Shown: piece after piece, positions 18,287 to 26,769 of the stretch | Numbering within the stretch: position 1 is the first letter of the stretch | Layout: each line of letters opens with the position of its first letter | Notes under the pieces: generated by a model | The model's input: only the letters and a program-made list of their open reading frames with translations | Databases searched by the model: none | Told to the model about the DNA's origin: nothing | Source of the DNA: Candidatus Altarchaeales archaeon | GTDB lineage: Archaea; Altiarchaeota; Altiarchaeia; IMC4; SCGC-AAA252-I15 | Assembly: GCA_014727915.1 (NCBI GenBank) | Contig: WJMO01000012.1 | Coordinates: 1 to 39,489 of the forward strand | Direction: 5' to 3' | DNA: 39,489 nt | Position numbers and translations under genes: made by a program

Positions 18287-18709
18287 ATGACGGTTTTGAA
18301 CTTTAAAATCAACAAGTTGTCCGGGGAGAGGAAGGAGAAGAACGCCAAGAGCCTTGAGGTTAAGGCCAACTCCACGATCCTATCCGTTAAGAAGGGAAAG
18401 GACAAGAGGATCGGCGAGTACCTGCACGTTAACTTCAGATACGACGTAGAATACACTCCCGGAATGGGTTCCATACACTTGGAGGGCAGCCTATGGTACC
18501 AGCACCCTAAGCTCGACAGCGTAATGTCCGAGGTAAAGGACAAGGTGGAGCTGAAGAACGAGGCCATCAAGGAGATTTCGAACTCCGTCATACAGGAGAG
18601 CATAGTCGAGGCGTTGGACATGTCGAGGAAGCTGCAGCTCCCCCCGCCCTTGCAGCTCCCCACAGTGACTGTGAAGCCCGAGAAGATGAAGTTCTCAAAA
18701 GCCAGCTAA
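18287..18709 (+). CDS. Small protein, possibly SecB-like fold
   Basis: 140 residues without signal or membrane segment. The pattern of an N-terminal beta-rich part (LNFKINKLSGERK, LHVNFRYDVEYTPGMGSIHLEGSLWY), a helix with SNSVIQESIVEALDMSRKL and a Pro-rich end (LPPPLQLP) resembles archaeal and mycobacterial SecB-like proteins as I remember them (the MJ0357/Rv1957 type). This is a remembered resemblance, not an alignment. If right, it would be a holdase chaperone. It precedes the zinc-knuckle gene by 13 nt and is probably cotranscribed with it. Confidence 0.6.
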   Translation: MTVLNFKINKLSGERKEKNAKSLEVKANSTILSVKKGKDKRIGEYLHVNFRYDVEYTPGMGSIHLEGSLWYQHPKLDSVMSEVKDKVELKNEAIKEISNSVIQESIVEALDMSRKLQLPPPLQLPTVTVKPEKMKFSKAS

Positions 18710-18722
18710 ACCCGGCATCAAA

Positions 18723-18926
18723 ATGGAGTCCACTGGTTTATGCGACATATGCGGCAAAGCGGGAGCCATGTACACGTGCAGCCTATGCGGCAAGCGCGTC
18801 TGCCAGCTGTGCGTTACCGTCGGCGGCGTATGCAAGTACTGCGTGGGCGGCAAGAGCATAAGCGAAGACGAGAAGATAGTCCGGGAGAGGGTGCTGAAGG
18901 AGAAGGGACTGGACCCCCGCATATGA
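18723..18926 (+). CDS. Small zinc-binding protein with four CxxC motifs
   Basis: 67 residues with CDIC, CSLC, CQLC and CKYC evenly spaced in the first 40 residues, enough for two structural zinc sites, then a charged helix. It resembles small archaeal zinc-ribbon or B-box-like proteins whose function is unknown. Leaderless start is unlikely since it follows the previous stop by 13 nt; translation coupling is probable. Confidence 0.75.
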   Translation: MESTGLCDICGKAGAMYTCSLCGKRVCQLCVTVGGVCKYCVGGKSISEDEKIVRERVLKEKGLDPRI

Positions 18927-18952
18927 CCTTGTTCTGATGATGTCATAGCCTG

Positions 18953-20185
18953 CTAAGGCGATACCGTCATTATCTTACGGGCCTGATCCGGGTATTTGGC
19001 GATGAACTTGACCTCGTCCTCCGTCACCGGCTTCTGAGTGTGGACGTTAGCGTACCTTATCAGCTCCAGAAGGGTTCGGGCTTCTTCGTCGTTCTCGAAC
19101 TTTATCTTGTAGTTGCCCGCCATCGACTTGAATCCCTTGATGCCCGAGTACTCGCCCGTGGTTATCTGCCTGCCGGTGTCGATCTCCTCGATGTGACCCC
19201 GGCCGACCTCCTCGTGGTGGTATAGCTCGTAGTTCCTGTGGTCCTTCAACGCGCCGTCCACGTGTATGCCCGACTCGTGGGCGAAGGCGTTGTTTCCCAC
19301 AGCGACCTGGTTGAACTGCAGCGGTATTCCGAACCCCCGGGCGGCATAGTTCGAGATCTTCCATGACTTCTTCAGGTCTATCCTGCCCGCGAGCCTGTAC
19401 TTGCCTGCGAAGCCGGAGCTCTTCTCCACAGCCAACAGTATCGACACCAGGTCCGCGTTACCCGCTCGCTCGCCTATGCCGTTGACGGTGGTGTTTATGT
19501 AGGCGTTCACTCCAGAGTCCACCGCCGCCTTGGCTCCTGCGATGGAGCATGCGTTCGCCATGCCCAGGTCGTTGTGGCAGTGCACCTCAACGTCCATCCC
19601 CGTCGAAAGCGCGAGCTCGCTTATCCTGTCGTATATGGTGAACGGGTCGTCGTAGCCCAGCGTGTCACAGTACCGTATCCTCGTCGCCCCATGCTCCTTT
19701 GCGTTCTCGGCGAACCTGATGAGGCTCTGCATCTTGGTCCTTGAAGCGTCCTCCGCGTTGACCCCGACGTCCTTGGCTCCCAGCTCATATGCCCTGTCCA
19801 GGGATTTTCCGACGCTGTCCAGTATGTCCCGCCACTTAATCTTGCCCCTGAACTTCCCCTGTATCATCTGACGGGAGGTGCTGATGCTCAGGTTGAGGAA
19901 CCTGGTCTTAGGCACGTAGTTGAAGGCCTTCTCCACGTCCGAGGTTATGGCACGCGCCCACCCGCTCAGCCTTATCCTCTTGAAAGCCCCCATCCTCCTG
20001 AGCTCCAGGTTGGCGTTCAAGTAGTTGGTCTCGTGGCGTGTCGCAGGGAACCCGAACTCGCTCTGCCAGACCCCCATCTTGTCCAGGTAACGGTTTATCA
20101 TCGTCTTCTCAAGCTTCGCCAATCCTATCCTGGACGTCTGCACCCCATCACGGTTAGTTACGTCAATAATGTAAATCCTGTTCAT
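18953..20185 (-). CDS. LeuA/homocitrate-synthase-family acyl-CoA carboxylate-condensing enzyme
   Basis: A 410-residue HMGL-like TIM-barrel synthase. YIIDVTNRDGVQTSR is a variant of the usual DTTLRDGEQ active-site strand; HCHNDLGMA carries the metal-binding His pair; GERAGNADL and HESGIHVDG are conserved in isopropylmalate and homocitrate synthases. The ~140-residue regulatory LeuA domain is absent, as in NifV-like homocitrate, citramalate-type and (Re)-citrate synthases. The TNRDGVQT variant recalls some annotated (Re)-citrate synthases, but I cannot settle the substrate. ATG 20185 is preferred over TTG 20194 because TTTTTATTG lies about 29 nt upstream of it. Confidence 0.85.
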   Translation of the reverse strand: MNRIYIIDVTNRDGVQTSRIGLAKLEKTMINRYLDKMGVWQSEFGFPATRHETNYLNANLELRRMGAFKRIRLSGWARAITSDVEKAFNYVPKTRFLNLSISTSRQMIQGKFRGKIKWRDILDSVGKSLDRAYELGAKDVGVNAEDASRTKMQSLIRFAENAKEHGATRIRYCDTLGYDDPFTIYDRISELALSTGMDVEVHCHNDLGMANACSIAGAKAAVDSGVNAYINTTVNGIGERAGNADLVSILLAVEKSSGFAGKYRLAGRIDLKKSWKISNYAARGFGIPLQFNQVAVGNNAFAHESGIHVDGALKDHRNYELYHHEEVGRGHIEEIDTGRQITTGEYSGIKGFKSMAGNYKIKFENDEEARTLLELIRYANVHTQKPVTEDEVKFIAKYPDQARKIMTVSP

Positions 20186-20207
20186 AGCCTTCAATGATAT
20201 GCGCAGA

Positions 20208-20918
20208 CTACAATAAAAACCGAAGCTCTCCGAATTCCAGAATCTCCCCGTTTTCCGCGCCGTAGGCTCTGAAGTCGCCGATATCCCCTTGTAGTAGGGG
20301 GCTTAGGAGGCTTTCCTGGAGGATGTCCACGCCTTCTGTGACATAATTCAGCGACGGCAGGACGATCAGGCTTCTGCCTTCCCACTTGCCTGTGAGGAAG
20401 CATTTCACCTTCTCGACGCGCTCGTCCTCACGCAATCCGATGCAGGGGTGCTCGTGGCCCATCACAATGGCCTGGATGCCTTCGATGTCCTCTGGTATGG
20501 CGTGGCCGTGAATGAATAATGTATTGCCAGCTCTCAGCTCTTCCACGACTTCCACGTTCTTCTTCTCCGCGATCGGCCCGAGTATGGTGTCATGGTTTCC
20601 TTTCACCAGCTTCACCTCATAGTCGCCGAGGAAGTCCAGGAACCTCAACACCTCACGCCACTCCTGGCTGCTGATCCTCCCGAACTCGTGCTTCAAATCC
20701 CCGTTGACCACCACTGTCTCCGGTCTTGTCGAATCCAACACCTCACCGAGGTGCCTGACCACGTCCTGGTATTGGAAGTGGGGTATCATCACCCCCTTCT
20801 TGTTCAGCTCCTCCTCATAGCCGAGGTGGGTGTCGCCGAACGCCAGCAACCCCTCACCCGGCATGTGAAGGCACAAGCCGACGGCGTTGAAACCCGGCAA
20901 CAGCTCTAGGCAGTCCAT
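20208..20918 (-). CDS. Archaeal SbcD-related/ligase-associated-type metallophosphoesterase
   Basis: 236 residues of the calcineurin-like phosphoesterase fold: AFGDTHLGYE, VVNGDLKHEFG, VKGNHD, HGHAIPE and MGHEHP supply the full dimetal site. It belongs to the small archaeal SbcD-related proteins (TIGR00024 type). Such phosphoesterases are often encoded beside Lhr-type helicases, as here (Lhr ends 134 nt upstream), which suggests a shared role in DNA or RNA repair. Substrate unknown. ATG 20918 has GTTATAACT about 29 nt upstream. Confidence 0.9.
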   Translation of the reverse strand: MDCLELLPGFNAVGLCLHMPGEGLLAFGDTHLGYEEELNKKGVMIPHFQYQDVVRHLGEVLDSTRPETVVVNGDLKHEFGRISSQEWREVLRFLDFLGDYEVKLVKGNHDTILGPIAEKKNVEVVEELRAGNTLFIHGHAIPEDIEGIQAIVMGHEHPCIGLREDERVEKVKCFLTGKWEGRSLIVLPSLNYVTEGVDILQESLLSPLLQGDIGDFRAYGAENGEILEFGELRFLL

Positions 20919-20952
20919 GTCAGGATATAACTAAAACACCCCCAGTTATAAC
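20919..20952. promoter_or_regulatory. Compact divergent promoter (phosphoesterase and a tiny ORF)
   Basis: In 34 bp there are two TATA-like boxes: GATATAACT (20924-20932), 25 nt before the plus ATG 20953, and GTTATAACT on the minus strand (near 20943-20950), about 29 nt before ATG 20918. The layout matches those at 13327-13362 and 33549-33583. Confidence 0.45.
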
Positions 20953-21027
20953 ATGCCAGGGCCGAAGCAGAGCAGCATCAACGCCTCGAAAAAACCCCGT
21001 TCCCGCCTATTCAGAGACGAAATATAG
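20953..21027 (+). CDS. Candidate 24-residue basic peptide
   Basis: ATG 20953 opens a 24-codon frame ending TAG 21027; the peptide starts MPGPKQSS, has SKKPRSRLF in the middle and ends RDEI. Support is only positional: a TATA-like box 25 nt upstream and a divergent promoter layout like that of two real gene pairs. It does not match the small ribosomal proteins L39e or L41e. It could equally be the start of a short non-coding transcript. Confidence 0.25.
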   Translation: MPGPKQSSINASKKPRSRLFRDEI

Positions 21028-21052
21028 TAAAACGCAAGCGTCCTGGATGCAA

Positions 21053-23617
21053 CTATCTGATCCTCTCCAGCAGGGCCTCGTGCATCCTGCGTATGAACTC
21101 CAGCCGGTCCTCGGTTCGCATCACGTCCATGTACCCCCTGCCGATGAGGTTAAGGGCGAAGGGGGTCGGTATGTCTGTGCTGATCTCCCTGACCTCGATC
21201 TCTCCCCCGGCAATCTTTGACAATACTTCCGTCGCGTTCTCCACATCCATCAAGTCCTCCAAAACCTCACGGCGGGCCTCCTCGAGGATGGGGAAGTGGG
21301 GGTCCAGCTTTCTCACGAAGTTAAGGAGTATCTTGCTCCCCAGCTGCTGCCGTCCCACGGACTTGCTCCTTCCCTTGTAGTTGCGCAGCATCATCAGAGA
21401 CCTCGTGGCGCAGTGGCGGAACCTCCGCAGCAGCACCTCGGTCTTGTCTATTGCTTCAACCAGCACGCTCCTCAACCCCGCGGGGGTCAATGTTTTGAAC
21501 GCGTTAGCGGCCTGGACCTTCCCCTTGACCGTGAGGTAGAAGCCGTTGTCCGACAGGCTTATGGCCACGTTCTTCCGCTCCTTCCTGGCGATGGCGTAAG
21601 CCACAGCCCGTGACAGGGCGTCGTTCACCCGCCGCCCGAAGAGGCTGTGGAACACGATATACCTCTTCTTGAACGCCTGATTGTACTCTATGACTATCCT
21701 GCCGTCGTGTGGTATCATCGCATACCTGTGCTGCTCCCAGAAGTACTGGTATATGCTCTCCACCGCGTTCTCGTCCGCGTACAGGTAGCTCCGAAGCCAC
21801 TCCTTCACATCCTCCTTGGGCTTGTCCATCCGCTCCTCCATAAGCCGCCTGAAGCGCTGTATCTCCAGGGACAGCCCGTAGCTGAGGGGAAGGCTCTCGC
21901 TCACCCATGAGGGCACTGTCGGCGGACCCGCGTCCGGCGTCACCTGGCAGGTCATCCCCCTGCAGTACCTGAACTTGTAGATCTTACCCCCCAAGACGAA
22001 TATGTCGCCCTTGCTCAGCCGCTCCAGGAACGGCTCGTCCAACTTGCCCACCTTATGCTCGCCCACCTTCACGGTCACGAAAGACTCCTCAGGGATGGTT
22101 CCAAGGTTGGTGCTGTAGATGACCCGCGCCAGCTTACCCCTCTTACCCATTATCCTGGTCTCATCATCCACCCAGATCTTGGCGTATACGCTCCGCTGCT
22201 CCAACTCCACATAATCCCCCCGTAGGTACTGCATTACCGAGTCGAAATCCTCCCTTCTGAGGTTCCGGTAGCAGTAGCTGCGCCGCACCATCTCGTAGAC
22301 GTTGTCAACGTGCTCCCTGTTCGCGATGGCGATGCCGTATATCTGCTGTGAGAGCACGTCCAGGCAGTTCTCCGGGATGTGGATATCGTCGATCCTGCCC
22401 TCCACTGCGTTCTTCAGCAATACGCTGCACTCCACGAGGTCGTCCCGGTCCAACACGATGATCCGGCCCTTCGCCTTCTCGTGCAGCTGGTGTCCCGACC
22501 GCCCGATCCTCTGCAGGGCGCGGGCGACGCTCTTCGGCGAGCCCAACAGCACCACCAGGTCTATGTATCCGATGTCGATGCCCAGCTCCAGGCTGGTCGA
22601 TGATACTACAACCTTCAACTCGCCCTTCTTAAGGCGTTCCTCTATGTCCAGCCGGTGCTCGGCGGAGAGGCTGCTATGGTGCGCGCCGATGTTCTCCATG
22701 TACCTGCCCGGGTACCTGGTCTTCAGGTGGCTCACCACCCTCTCGGTGCCGCTGCGGGTGTTGGTGAAAACCAACGTCGTCTTATGCTCTTGTATAAGAT
22801 CATCCAGCAGCTTGTAGAGTGAGTTGCTCATCTCGTCCTGGCTGGCTGCGATGATGTTCTTAACGGGGCTCAACACCTTTATGTCCAACTCTTTGATGTA
22901 TCGGACGTCAACGACCCTGCAGTCCCTGGGCTTGCCCCCTTCGTAGCCGACCACGTACTCGGCCACCTTCTCCAGTGGGTGTATGGTGGCGGACAGCCCG
23001 ATCCTGGTGAACCTGCCCGCGTGGTTCTGAAGGCGTTCGATGCTCAAACTAAGGTCGACGCCACGCTTGTTCTCGGCAAGCGCGTGCACCTCGTCCAGTA
23101 TCATCCATTTCACGTCCTTCAGCTTCAGGCTGAACTTTGGCGAGGTCAGCATGAGCGCCAGGCTCTCCGGAGTGGTGATGAGGATGTGCGGCGGCTTCCT
23201 CAGCATGGCAGCCCGCTTGCTAGTCGGAGTGTCACCTGTCCTCACCATGGCGCGTATCCCGAGCTCCTTGCCGTGCAGCTCCTCCAACTCGGCGAGCGGC
23301 TCCTCGAGGTTCCGGTGTATGTCGTTGTTCAAAGCCTTCAACGGCGACACATACAGGCAGTAGACCTTCTCCTCCAGGTCCCCGATCAGCGACTTTTCGA
23401 TCAGCTTGTTCAGCACGCTCATGAACGCCGTCAGCGTCTTCCCGCTGCCTGTGGGCGCGGAAACCAGCGTGTTCTTCCCGTGCATTATGTTGGGGATCGC
23501 ATACAATTGTGGAGGGGCGAAGTCACCGTATTTGCCGTTGAACCACTCCCGGACCAGCGGGTGCAGTTCCCTGAGTATCTCCTCCTTCCGGTATGGCTCC
23601 TCCTGGACTTCGATCAT
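21053..23617 (-). CDS. lhr: Lhr-type superfamily 2 DNA helicase
   Basis: An 854-residue 3'-5' helicase of the Lhr-core length. SAPTGSGKT (about 53-61) is motif [14 protein letters not shown] motif II, LSATIHP motif [15 protein letters not shown] motif V and QRIGRSGHQ motif VI; after the helicase lobes come the winged helix and the beta-rich Lhr domain. Lhr-core enzymes unwind branched DNA and RNA:DNA hybrids in repair. ATG 23617 is chosen because TTTAATT lies about 29 nt upstream and residues before it are not conserved-looking; the frame is open to 23698. It probably leads to the phosphoesterase gene but that gene also has its own promoter. Confidence 0.95.
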   Translation of the reverse strand: MIEVQEEPYRKEEILRELHPLVREWFNGKYGDFAPPQLYAIPNIMHGKNTLVSAPTGSGKTLTAFMSVLNKLIEKSLIGDLEEKVYCLYVSPLKALNNDIHRNLEEPLAELEELHGKELGIRAMVRTGDTPTSKRAAMLRKPPHILITTPESLALMLTSPKFSLKLKDVKWMILDEVHALAENKRGVDLSLSIERLQNHAGRFTRIGLSATIHPLEKVAEYVVGYEGGKPRDCRVVDVRYIKELDIKVLSPVKNIIAASQDEMSNSLYKLLDDLIQEHKTTLVFTNTRSGTERVVSHLKTRYPGRYMENIGAHHSSLSAEHRLDIEERLKKGELKVVVSSTSLELGIDIGYIDLVVLLGSPKSVARALQRIGRSGHQLHEKAKGRIIVLDRDDLVECSVLLKNAVEGRIDDIHIPENCLDVLSQQIYGIAIANREHVDNVYEMVRRSYCYRNLRREDFDSVMQYLRGDYVELEQRSVYAKIWVDDETRIMGKRGKLARVIYSTNLGTIPEESFVTVKVGEHKVGKLDEPFLERLSKGDIFVLGGKIYKFRYCRGMTCQVTPDAGPPTVPSWVSESLPLSYGLSLEIQRFRRLMEERMDKPKEDVKEWLRSYLYADENAVESIYQYFWEQHRYAMIPHDGRIVIEYNQAFKKRYIVFHSLFGRRVNDALSRAVAYAIARKERKNVAISLSDNGFYLTVKGKVQAANAFKTLTPAGLRSVLVEAIDKTEVLLRRFRHCATRSLMMLRNYKGRSKSVGRQQLGSKILLNFVRKLDPHFPILEEARREVLEDLMDVENATEVLSKIAGGEIEVREISTDIPTPFALNLIGRGYMDVMRTEDRLEFIRRMHEALLERIR

Positions 23618-23742
23618 GGCACATATTAAAGGAGCCCATCCAATTAAACCCTTGTGATTACCTAAAAGAAACCAATGCCTGCAGCTAGTGTCAACCATTA
23701 TTAGGTCCTAGACCCTTAAATACCTTCCTGAAACGGCTCAAC

Positions 23743-23749
23743 TTAAATA
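23743..23749 (+). promoter_or_regulatory. TATA-like box for the candidate ncRNA
   Basis: TTAAATA centred 25 nt before 23771, the first base of the closing helix of the structured RNA. A second CTTAAATA lies at 23715-23722. The spacing is that of an archaeal core promoter. Confidence 0.5.
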
Positions 23750-23770
23750 GATGGACCGGCATACATTAAC

Positions 23771-23889
23771 TGAGGGGCTTCGGTTCGGCCGTCAACAATA
23801 ATTAACTTTGTCTGTGACCGCCCCCGACACGAGGTACGGGGATACGGCGGGACAGACGTGTGATGTAAAACGCATGAACCCGCCCCTCA
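23771..23889 (+). ncRNA. Candidate structured RNA of unknown class, about 119 nt
   Basis: This lies in the only protein-free stretch over 300 bases (23618-23962). TGAGGGGC (23771-23778) pairs perfectly with GCCCCTCA (23882-23889), closing three inner hairpins: 781-784 with 788-791 (3-nt loop); a long arm 810-815 with 852-857, 818-822 with 846-850, and CCCCG/CGGGG (822-826 with 837-841, competing for 822) with a ~10-nt loop; and 863-866 with 872-875 (loop AAAAC). The long arm has an internal loop that could form tandem G-A pairs (816/852, 817/851). A TATA-like box lies 25 nt upstream of the first paired base. It lacks 5S rRNA loops, tRNA features, and RNase P or SRP RNA signatures. The opposite strand could also fold, but the plus strand has the better promoter. 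Confidence 0.55.
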
Positions 23890-23962
23890 CAACCCTAACC
23901 AAAAGCATCCACGTGTTCCTTTGTGTCTCAACAGCTTTTCTAAGGATAGCTAAGCATTCCTT

Positions 23963-24787
23963 TCATCCCGGTTTTCCCTCTCCTTTGAAGACCTCATCGC
24001 TTGCGTCCCTGTTCCGGTCTATCATCCCCTTCTTGGATACGAACGCGTGCCTCAGGTTGAGTATGCCCTTCTCGTACTCGTAGGGCTCCTGGTCCTCGAA
24101 TATGAAGGGCGTGTCCTGCAGTTCGGGGATGCTCATGAAAGCAGGCGTCAAAGTCCTTATGCTGATCTCCCCGAAACCGGGGAGCATGTGGGCGTCCTGG
24201 TCCTGGAACGTATCCACCATGTGGACCACGCCGATGTGCTCGGAAATGGATTCGATTGTGTCCGCGAGCGCCCTGACGTCCTTGCTCCACATGTAATAGT
24301 GGCTGGTGTCAAAGCAGAGCTTCGCGCCGTCGACTTCCTCCACGAACTCCAGGATGTCATGCTTGTCCCTCAGATGCGCCTCAGGTTCGGTTATGTTCTC
24401 GAAACAGGCCAGCATCCCGTAGTCGGCGGTCATGTCAACCAGCTCCCTGCTATGCTTTATCATCATATCCTTCTTGTCCCGGGTGCTGGAGTGGAAGACT
24501 ATCCTGTCGCTGTTCAACTCCGCAGCGTATTCGATGCTCTTCCTGAACAGCTCATGACCCCTCTTCGTTCCCAGGTCCGCCATCTCACCCCTGGTGGGGA
24601 ACGGGGCGTGTACGCTGAAGTCCGCTCCGAAATAGCTCTGAAGCTCCACCAACTCCCTCAGATCCTCATTTGTCACCTCAGGGTATATGGGGGAGATGTG
24701 GACATGGTCGCTGTAGCGGAGGCACATCCTCACAGCGTCCACGACGTCCAGGTCAGAGTATGCGTAGGTGGCAAGCCCGATCCTCAT
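23963..24787 (-). CDS. Sugar-phosphate isomerase/epimerase-like TIM barrel (AP endonuclease 2 family)
   Basis: 274 residues of the xylose-isomerase-like TIM barrel. Typical features: MRIGLATYAYSDLD at the start, FSVHAPFP, RIVFHSST, ACFENITEP (Glu metal ligand), LCFDTSHYY (Asp and His) and VVHMVDTF. This family includes sugar epimerases and endonuclease IV; the exact reaction is unknown. It is close to endonuclease-IV-sized but lacks the usual set of three extra zinc ligands that I could pick out. ATG 24787 has TTTTATC-type AT-rich sequence about 26 nt upstream, inside the end of the preceding gene. Confidence 0.8.
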   Translation of the reverse strand: MRIGLATYAYSDLDVVDAVRMCLRYSDHVHISPIYPEVTNEDLRELVELQSYFGADFSVHAPFPTRGEMADLGTKRGHELFRKSIEYAAELNSDRIVFHSSTRDKKDMMIKHSRELVDMTADYGMLACFENITEPEAHLRDKHDILEFVEEVDGAKLCFDTSHYYMWSKDVRALADTIESISEHIGVVHMVDTFQDQDAHMLPGFGEISIRTLTPAFMSIPELQDTPFIFEDQEPYEYEKGILNLRHAFVSKKGMIDRNRDASDEVFKGEGKPG

Positions 24788-24812
24788 ATGAATAGATTGG
24801 CGATAGTCCTTT

Positions 24813-25790
24813 TTATCTTGCCCTCACCCCTTCAACCAGTTCCCTGACAGCGCTGCTGTTGGCGTACAACACGGTTGTAAGCCGCAGTTTCTCATCTTCC
24901 ACGTCCAAGGGCGTCTTGAAAGGCCGGTGGGACAGGACCTGCACCCCCGCAAACGAGTAGCTTCCGTCCTTGTTCCTCTTGAATATGGGGTTCCCGTTCT
25001 GGCCTTCGACAGCCGCGACTAACGTCGACATGCCATGGGCCTCAGGCCTGTAATGTACGGGCGTTCCCTCGGGGGAGATGCTGTCAACCCGCTCTACATT
25101 GTATTCAATGGTGGTTCCCTGCTCTTCAACGGAGCCCTTACCAGCAGGCAATGCGGAGTTCCCACCCAATGCTCCCACACCTTCTGCTGGCATGAGCCTG
25201 CACTTGCCGCCCCTGCAAACGAGCCTCATCCCCGTGGATATCTCGAACCTGGACACGGGAGTGCCGCTCTCCAATGGCTTGGCTGCCAGGCTAAACGCTG
25301 CCGAATCCCTCAAGGCACGACTCCACTTACTGTCTGCCGCCCTGGCCAACGCCACTCCGGTCTTCGGGTTTGAGGCGATGACTTCGATGCTGCTGGACCC
25401 CAGCTGATGCTTCAGGGTCTCCTCCCTGGGGGCTATCTGGACCGAATTCAAACCCCTGCCCTCCAGCACATGCGCCGCAGTGAGGAACAGGCCCCCTCCG
25501 ACGTTAACTGCCTTGCCAGCCGACACCCTGGTATCCCGCCCGGCTATGTTCGCGGTTCCCGTTATCTCGAACACGGACTTGAGTGCGTCATCCCTGCTTA
25601 CACTCGCCATGTGATCTGGGTCGAGGAATTCGGCCAAAACCTTCCCCGTGACATCAGCTTCCCTGCCTGCCTCTTTGGGTTCGGGGGTCCTGGAGCCGTC
25701 CGGGGGCTTCTCTGCGAGCGCTTCAACACCAGCCAACCCGGCGCTGGCAGCTGCGACCGACTCCAGGAACTGGCGTCTCGTGACCTTCAT
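24813..25790 (-). CDS. Tat-exported trypsin-fold protein with lost catalytic Asp and Ser (pseudoprotease)
   Basis: 325 residues. The N-terminus MKVTRRQFLESVAAASAGLAGVEALA is a twin-arginine signal peptide (RRQFL). The body has FLTAAHVLEG, the His of a trypsin/DegP-type protease. Where DegP relatives read TDLALL the sequence is KTGVALARA (Asp to Gly), and where GNSGGP is expected it reads GQNGNPIF (Ser to Asn). So the fold is likely present but the triad is not: a pseudoprotease, perhaps a binding or scaffold protein outside the membrane. Start ATG 25790 is set by the signal peptide. It follows htpX by 35 nt and may share its transcript. Confidence 0.8.
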   Translation of the reverse strand: MKVTRRQFLESVAAASAGLAGVEALAEKPPDGSRTPEPKEAGREADVTGKVLAEFLDPDHMASVSRDDALKSVFEITGTANIAGRDTRVSAGKAVNVGGGLFLTAAHVLEGRGLNSVQIAPREETLKHQLGSSSIEVIASNPKTGVALARAADSKWSRALRDSAAFSLAAKPLESGTPVSRFEISTGMRLVCRGGKCRLMPAEGVGALGGNSALPAGKGSVEEQGTTIEYNVERVDSISPEGTPVHYRPEAHGMSTLVAAVEGQNGNPIFKRNKDGSYSFAGVQVLSHRPFKTPLDVEDEKLRLTTVLYANSSAVRELVEGVRAR

Positions 25791-25825
25791 GGTAAATACT
25801 GGGGAAGAAACATCTAATAACCCGC

Positions 25826-26761
25826 TCACATGGCCTGCAAGGCCTTTATCCTGTCTGCGATTGGCGGGTGAGTCTGGAAGAGGCTTGTGATTCTGTGTTT
25901 GGTCGGGTCCGCGAGGAACATGGGCGCGACCGCAGCGCTGACCTCGCTGTGCTTCCTGGGCTGCGCATAGTCTGCCTCGATCTTCTTCAGCGCGGATATC
26001 ATGCCCTCAGGGTAGCGTGTGAGCTCCACTGCTCCGCCGTCGGCCATGTACTCCCGCTTCCGTGATATGGCCAGCTGCACCAGCTTGACTATCAGCGGTG
26101 CTACGATTGCCAACACGATCCCCAAGAGCAGGAACACTACGTTACCTCCTCCGCCTCCGCGGCGCCGGCCTCCGCCGAACATGCTCCCATACCAGAGGCT
26201 CCTCAGGAACATCTGGCTTATGATGGACACGAGCCCGACCATCACAGCAACCAATGTGACGAACCTTATGTCGTAGTTGCGGATGTGGGTCATCTCGTGG
26301 GCTATGACGCTCTGCAGTTCCTGCCGGTTCAGTTTCATCAGGCAGCCTTCGGTGACGCAGACCACGCTGTGCTCTGGGTCGCGGCCTGTGGCGAAGGCGT
26401 TGATGTCCTGGGTGGGCATCACATACACCCTTGGCTTGGGCATGCCCCCGGCTATGGCCATCTCCTCTATGATATGGTGTAGTTGGGAGAAGTTGGGGTG
26501 GTTGGGGTCCGCCTCATATGCGTTCACGCTCTTCAACGCGACCTTGTCGCTGTTGTAGTATGTGTAGAGTATGTAGGCTATGTTGAAAACGGACGCGAAC
26601 ATGAGGAAGATGAACATGACTCCCACGTTCCAGTTGTAGGCTATGATCCCCCCTATAGCCAACGTCAGGAAACCCAGTGTCACCATTACCACGAACACGA
26701 GTATCCAGCTGTTCCTCTTGTTGCTGTCTATCTGGTCGTAGAAGCTCTTCCGGTCCGCCAT
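25826..26761 (-). CDS. htpX: HtpX-type membrane zinc metalloprotease (M48)
   Basis: 311 residues. Two N-terminal membrane helices (about 21-42 and 47-67), then AHEMTH (155-159), the zinc-binding HExxH, two further hydrophobic segments (about 166-185 and 200-222) and KREYMAD with the third zinc ligand Glu. A Gly/Arg-rich loop (GGGRRRGGGGG) separates the segments. HtpX degrades misfolded membrane proteins with the active site facing the cytoplasm. ATG 26761 is preferred to GTG 26770, which overlaps the lemA stop. lemA and htpX form a conserved pair. Confidence 0.96.
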   Translation of the reverse strand: MADRKSFYDQIDSNKRNSWILVFVVMVTLGFLTLAIGGIIAYNWNVGVMFIFLMFASVFNIAYILYTYYNSDKVALKSVNAYEADPNHPNFSQLHHIIEEMAIAGGMPKPRVYVMPTQDINAFATGRDPEHSVVCVTEGCLMKLNRQELQSVIAHEMTHIRNYDIRFVTLVAVMVGLVSIISQMFLRSLWYGSMFGGGRRRGGGGGNVVFLLLGIVLAIVAPLIVKLVQLAISRKREYMADGGAVELTRYPEGMISALKKIEADYAQPRKHSEVSAAVAPMFLADPTKHRITSLFQTHPPIADRIKALQAM

Positions 26762-26769
26762 CTTACACA

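Noticed and set aside
23810..23857. Kink-turn in the long arm (TGA opposite GA)
   Set aside because: Tandem G-A pairs are possible, but only one bulged base is present instead of three, so it is not a canonical K-turn.
23771..23889. 5S rRNA or tRNA identity for the folded RNA
   Set aside because: Length and closed ends resemble 5S, but its conserved loop sequences (such as CCGAACUCGGAAG-like) are absent; the GGTTCGGCC hairpin recalls a T-arm but has the wrong loop size and place.
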